Made by a program: the position numbers and the translations under genes. The notes under the pieces are model-generated. The model saw nothing but the letters and a program-made list of their open reading frames with translations. It had not been told where the DNA came from and made no database searches. Shown one piece after another: positions 63,481 through 64,000 of a DNA stretch of 64,000 bases. Position 1 is the first letter of the stretch; each line of letters starts with the position of its first letter. The stretch is taken from the NCBI GenBank assembly GCA_965214615.1, contig OZ243952.1, positions 1,922,001 through 1,986,000 on the forward strand, in the 5' to 3' direction. Origin of the DNA: CBDAUN01 sp965214615 (GTDB taxonomy: Bacteria > Pseudomonadota > Gammaproteobacteria > Arenicellales > JAJDZL01).

Positions 63481-64000
63481 ATGACTATTGCTGAAAATAC
63501 AGGCCTGGCCTTGCGCCGCACTTCAAGCGACGGCCGTGCGCGCGCGCAAAGCATGGATCATCTTCCAAATGTCCGTCCGAATGCGACGCTGATCACATAC
63601 CGTTCGAGCGGTCGGTTGCTGGTAGTCGGGCCGCATGCCGCTGTCTCCGAGGCTGCCAGACACTGCCAGGCAAAGTCCGGGATTCAGTGCGTACTGCTCT
63701 CAACGGAGATCAGCGTTCATAGAAAGGAAGCGCCAGCGAACGGCAGGCACGAGGTGTATCTGGCAGACTTTGTGGAAATCACCGGTCACCTCGGCGCATT
63801 TGTGGTCGAAGTGTCAAGAAATGACAAAGTTGTGAATTTCGCCGAGACTCTGGGATATGAATCAAAGACGTTCGATCTGGTCCTGGACCTGGGCGATACT
63901 CCGGCGATCGACAGTGAAATTTCTCCGCCTGGCTATATCTCCACTGCCGGTACGCGGAGAACGATCGAAGGCGCGGTAGACGAAATCTCCGAGCTTGTCG
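63481..64000 (+). CDS. 4Fe-4S-type protein of the formate dehydrogenase cluster, N-terminal part
   Basis: The frame starts at ATG 63481 (MTIAENTGLALRRTSS) and is open to the window edge. No cysteine motif is visible yet, because such motifs come later in family members of about 600 residues. LVVGPHAAVSEAARHCQAKS and NFAETLGYESKTFDLVLDLG resemble the N-terminal domain of iron-sulfur proteins found after DUF3306 in formate dehydrogenase gene sets. The assignment rests mainly on context. Confidence 0.6.
   Translation, partial: MTIAENTGLALRRTSSDGRARAQSMDHLPNVRPNATLITYRSSGRLLVVGPHAAVSEAARHCQAKSGIQCVLLSTEISVHRKEAPANGRHEVYLADFVEITGHLGAFVVEVSRNDKVVNFAETLGYESKTFDLVLDLGDTPAIDSEISPPGYISTAGTRRTIEGAVDEISELV

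Overview
The window reads as a gammaproteobacterial chromosome segment, probably from a marine or host-associated lineage. The evidence is gene order: tig-clpP-clpX-lon-hupB-tRNAs-ppiD, uvrC-pgsA-tRNA-Gly-tRNA-Cys-tRNA-Leu, and lipid A/KDO genes (lpxK, kdsB) beside nagZ. Catabolic genes for organosulfonates and amines and a BCCT-type osmolyte transporter fit a marine lifestyle, but that habitat call is inference. Seven tRNA genes are present; there is no rRNA and no CRISPR array.

Layout. 1-4.1 kb: a DMT permease end, tRNA-Val(CAC), a frameshifted exported ankyrin protein, a haloacid dehalogenase-like hydrolase and an MFS permease. 4.3-9.6 kb: a graveyard of broken mobile-element genes (two decayed DUF3991/TOPRIM copies, ExeA/TniB-like ATPase pieces, ISKra4-, IS1595- and reverse-transcriptase-like ends, a block of 22-bp repeats, a TctA stub) around one intact amidohydrolase. 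9.7-11.7 kb: leuCD. 12.2-12.7 kb: a tiny membrane protein and a DUF1127 protein with a strong terminator.

12.9-22.5 kb: eight co-directional, tightly packed genes with no standard name. They encode an exported acidic protein, a lipoprotein, a membrane-anchored TPR/PEGA protein, a PEGA/SUMF1-fold protein lacking the catalytic cysteines, a 59-aa membrane peptide, a MotA/TolQ/ExbB-type channel, and two von Willebrand A proteins that each start with an ExbD/TolR-like Asp-containing membrane helix. I read this as a candidate proton-driven, trans-envelope machine and the best candidate for an undescribed system here.

22.8-33.0 kb: a BCCT transporter, an IS66-like remnant, a DUF4143 ATPase, then an amine-catabolism set (HpaB-family oxygenase, RidA, class III aminotransferase, and a trimethylamine/histamine dehydrogenase-type flavo-iron-sulfur enzyme) and a second HAD hydrolase. 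33.4-43.1 kb: housekeeping protein quality control (tig, clpP, clpX, lon, hupB, ppiD) and fabI. 43.5-45.8 kb: a cupin protein, a bactofilin and a methyltransferase-like protein.

45.9-52.5 kb: two minus-strand units that together look like a dihydroxypropanesulfonate/sulfolactate pathway: phosphoribosyltransferase-suyA-suyB and hpsN-SDR-zinc ADH-Ldh2 dehydrogenase. Both are preceded by the same 21-nt element with an AACTG-N-CAGTT palindrome. 52.7-54.2 kb: a LOG-family protein and three tRNA genes; tRNA-Leu(UAA) is split by a 213-nt group I intron. 54.3-62.2 kb: pgsA-uvrC, efp, and an operon fdhD-lpxK-kdsB-phosphatase-L,D-transpeptidase-nagZ. 62.3-64 kb: DUF3305, DUF3306 and a partial iron-sulfur protein, genes that usually accompany formate dehydrogenase.
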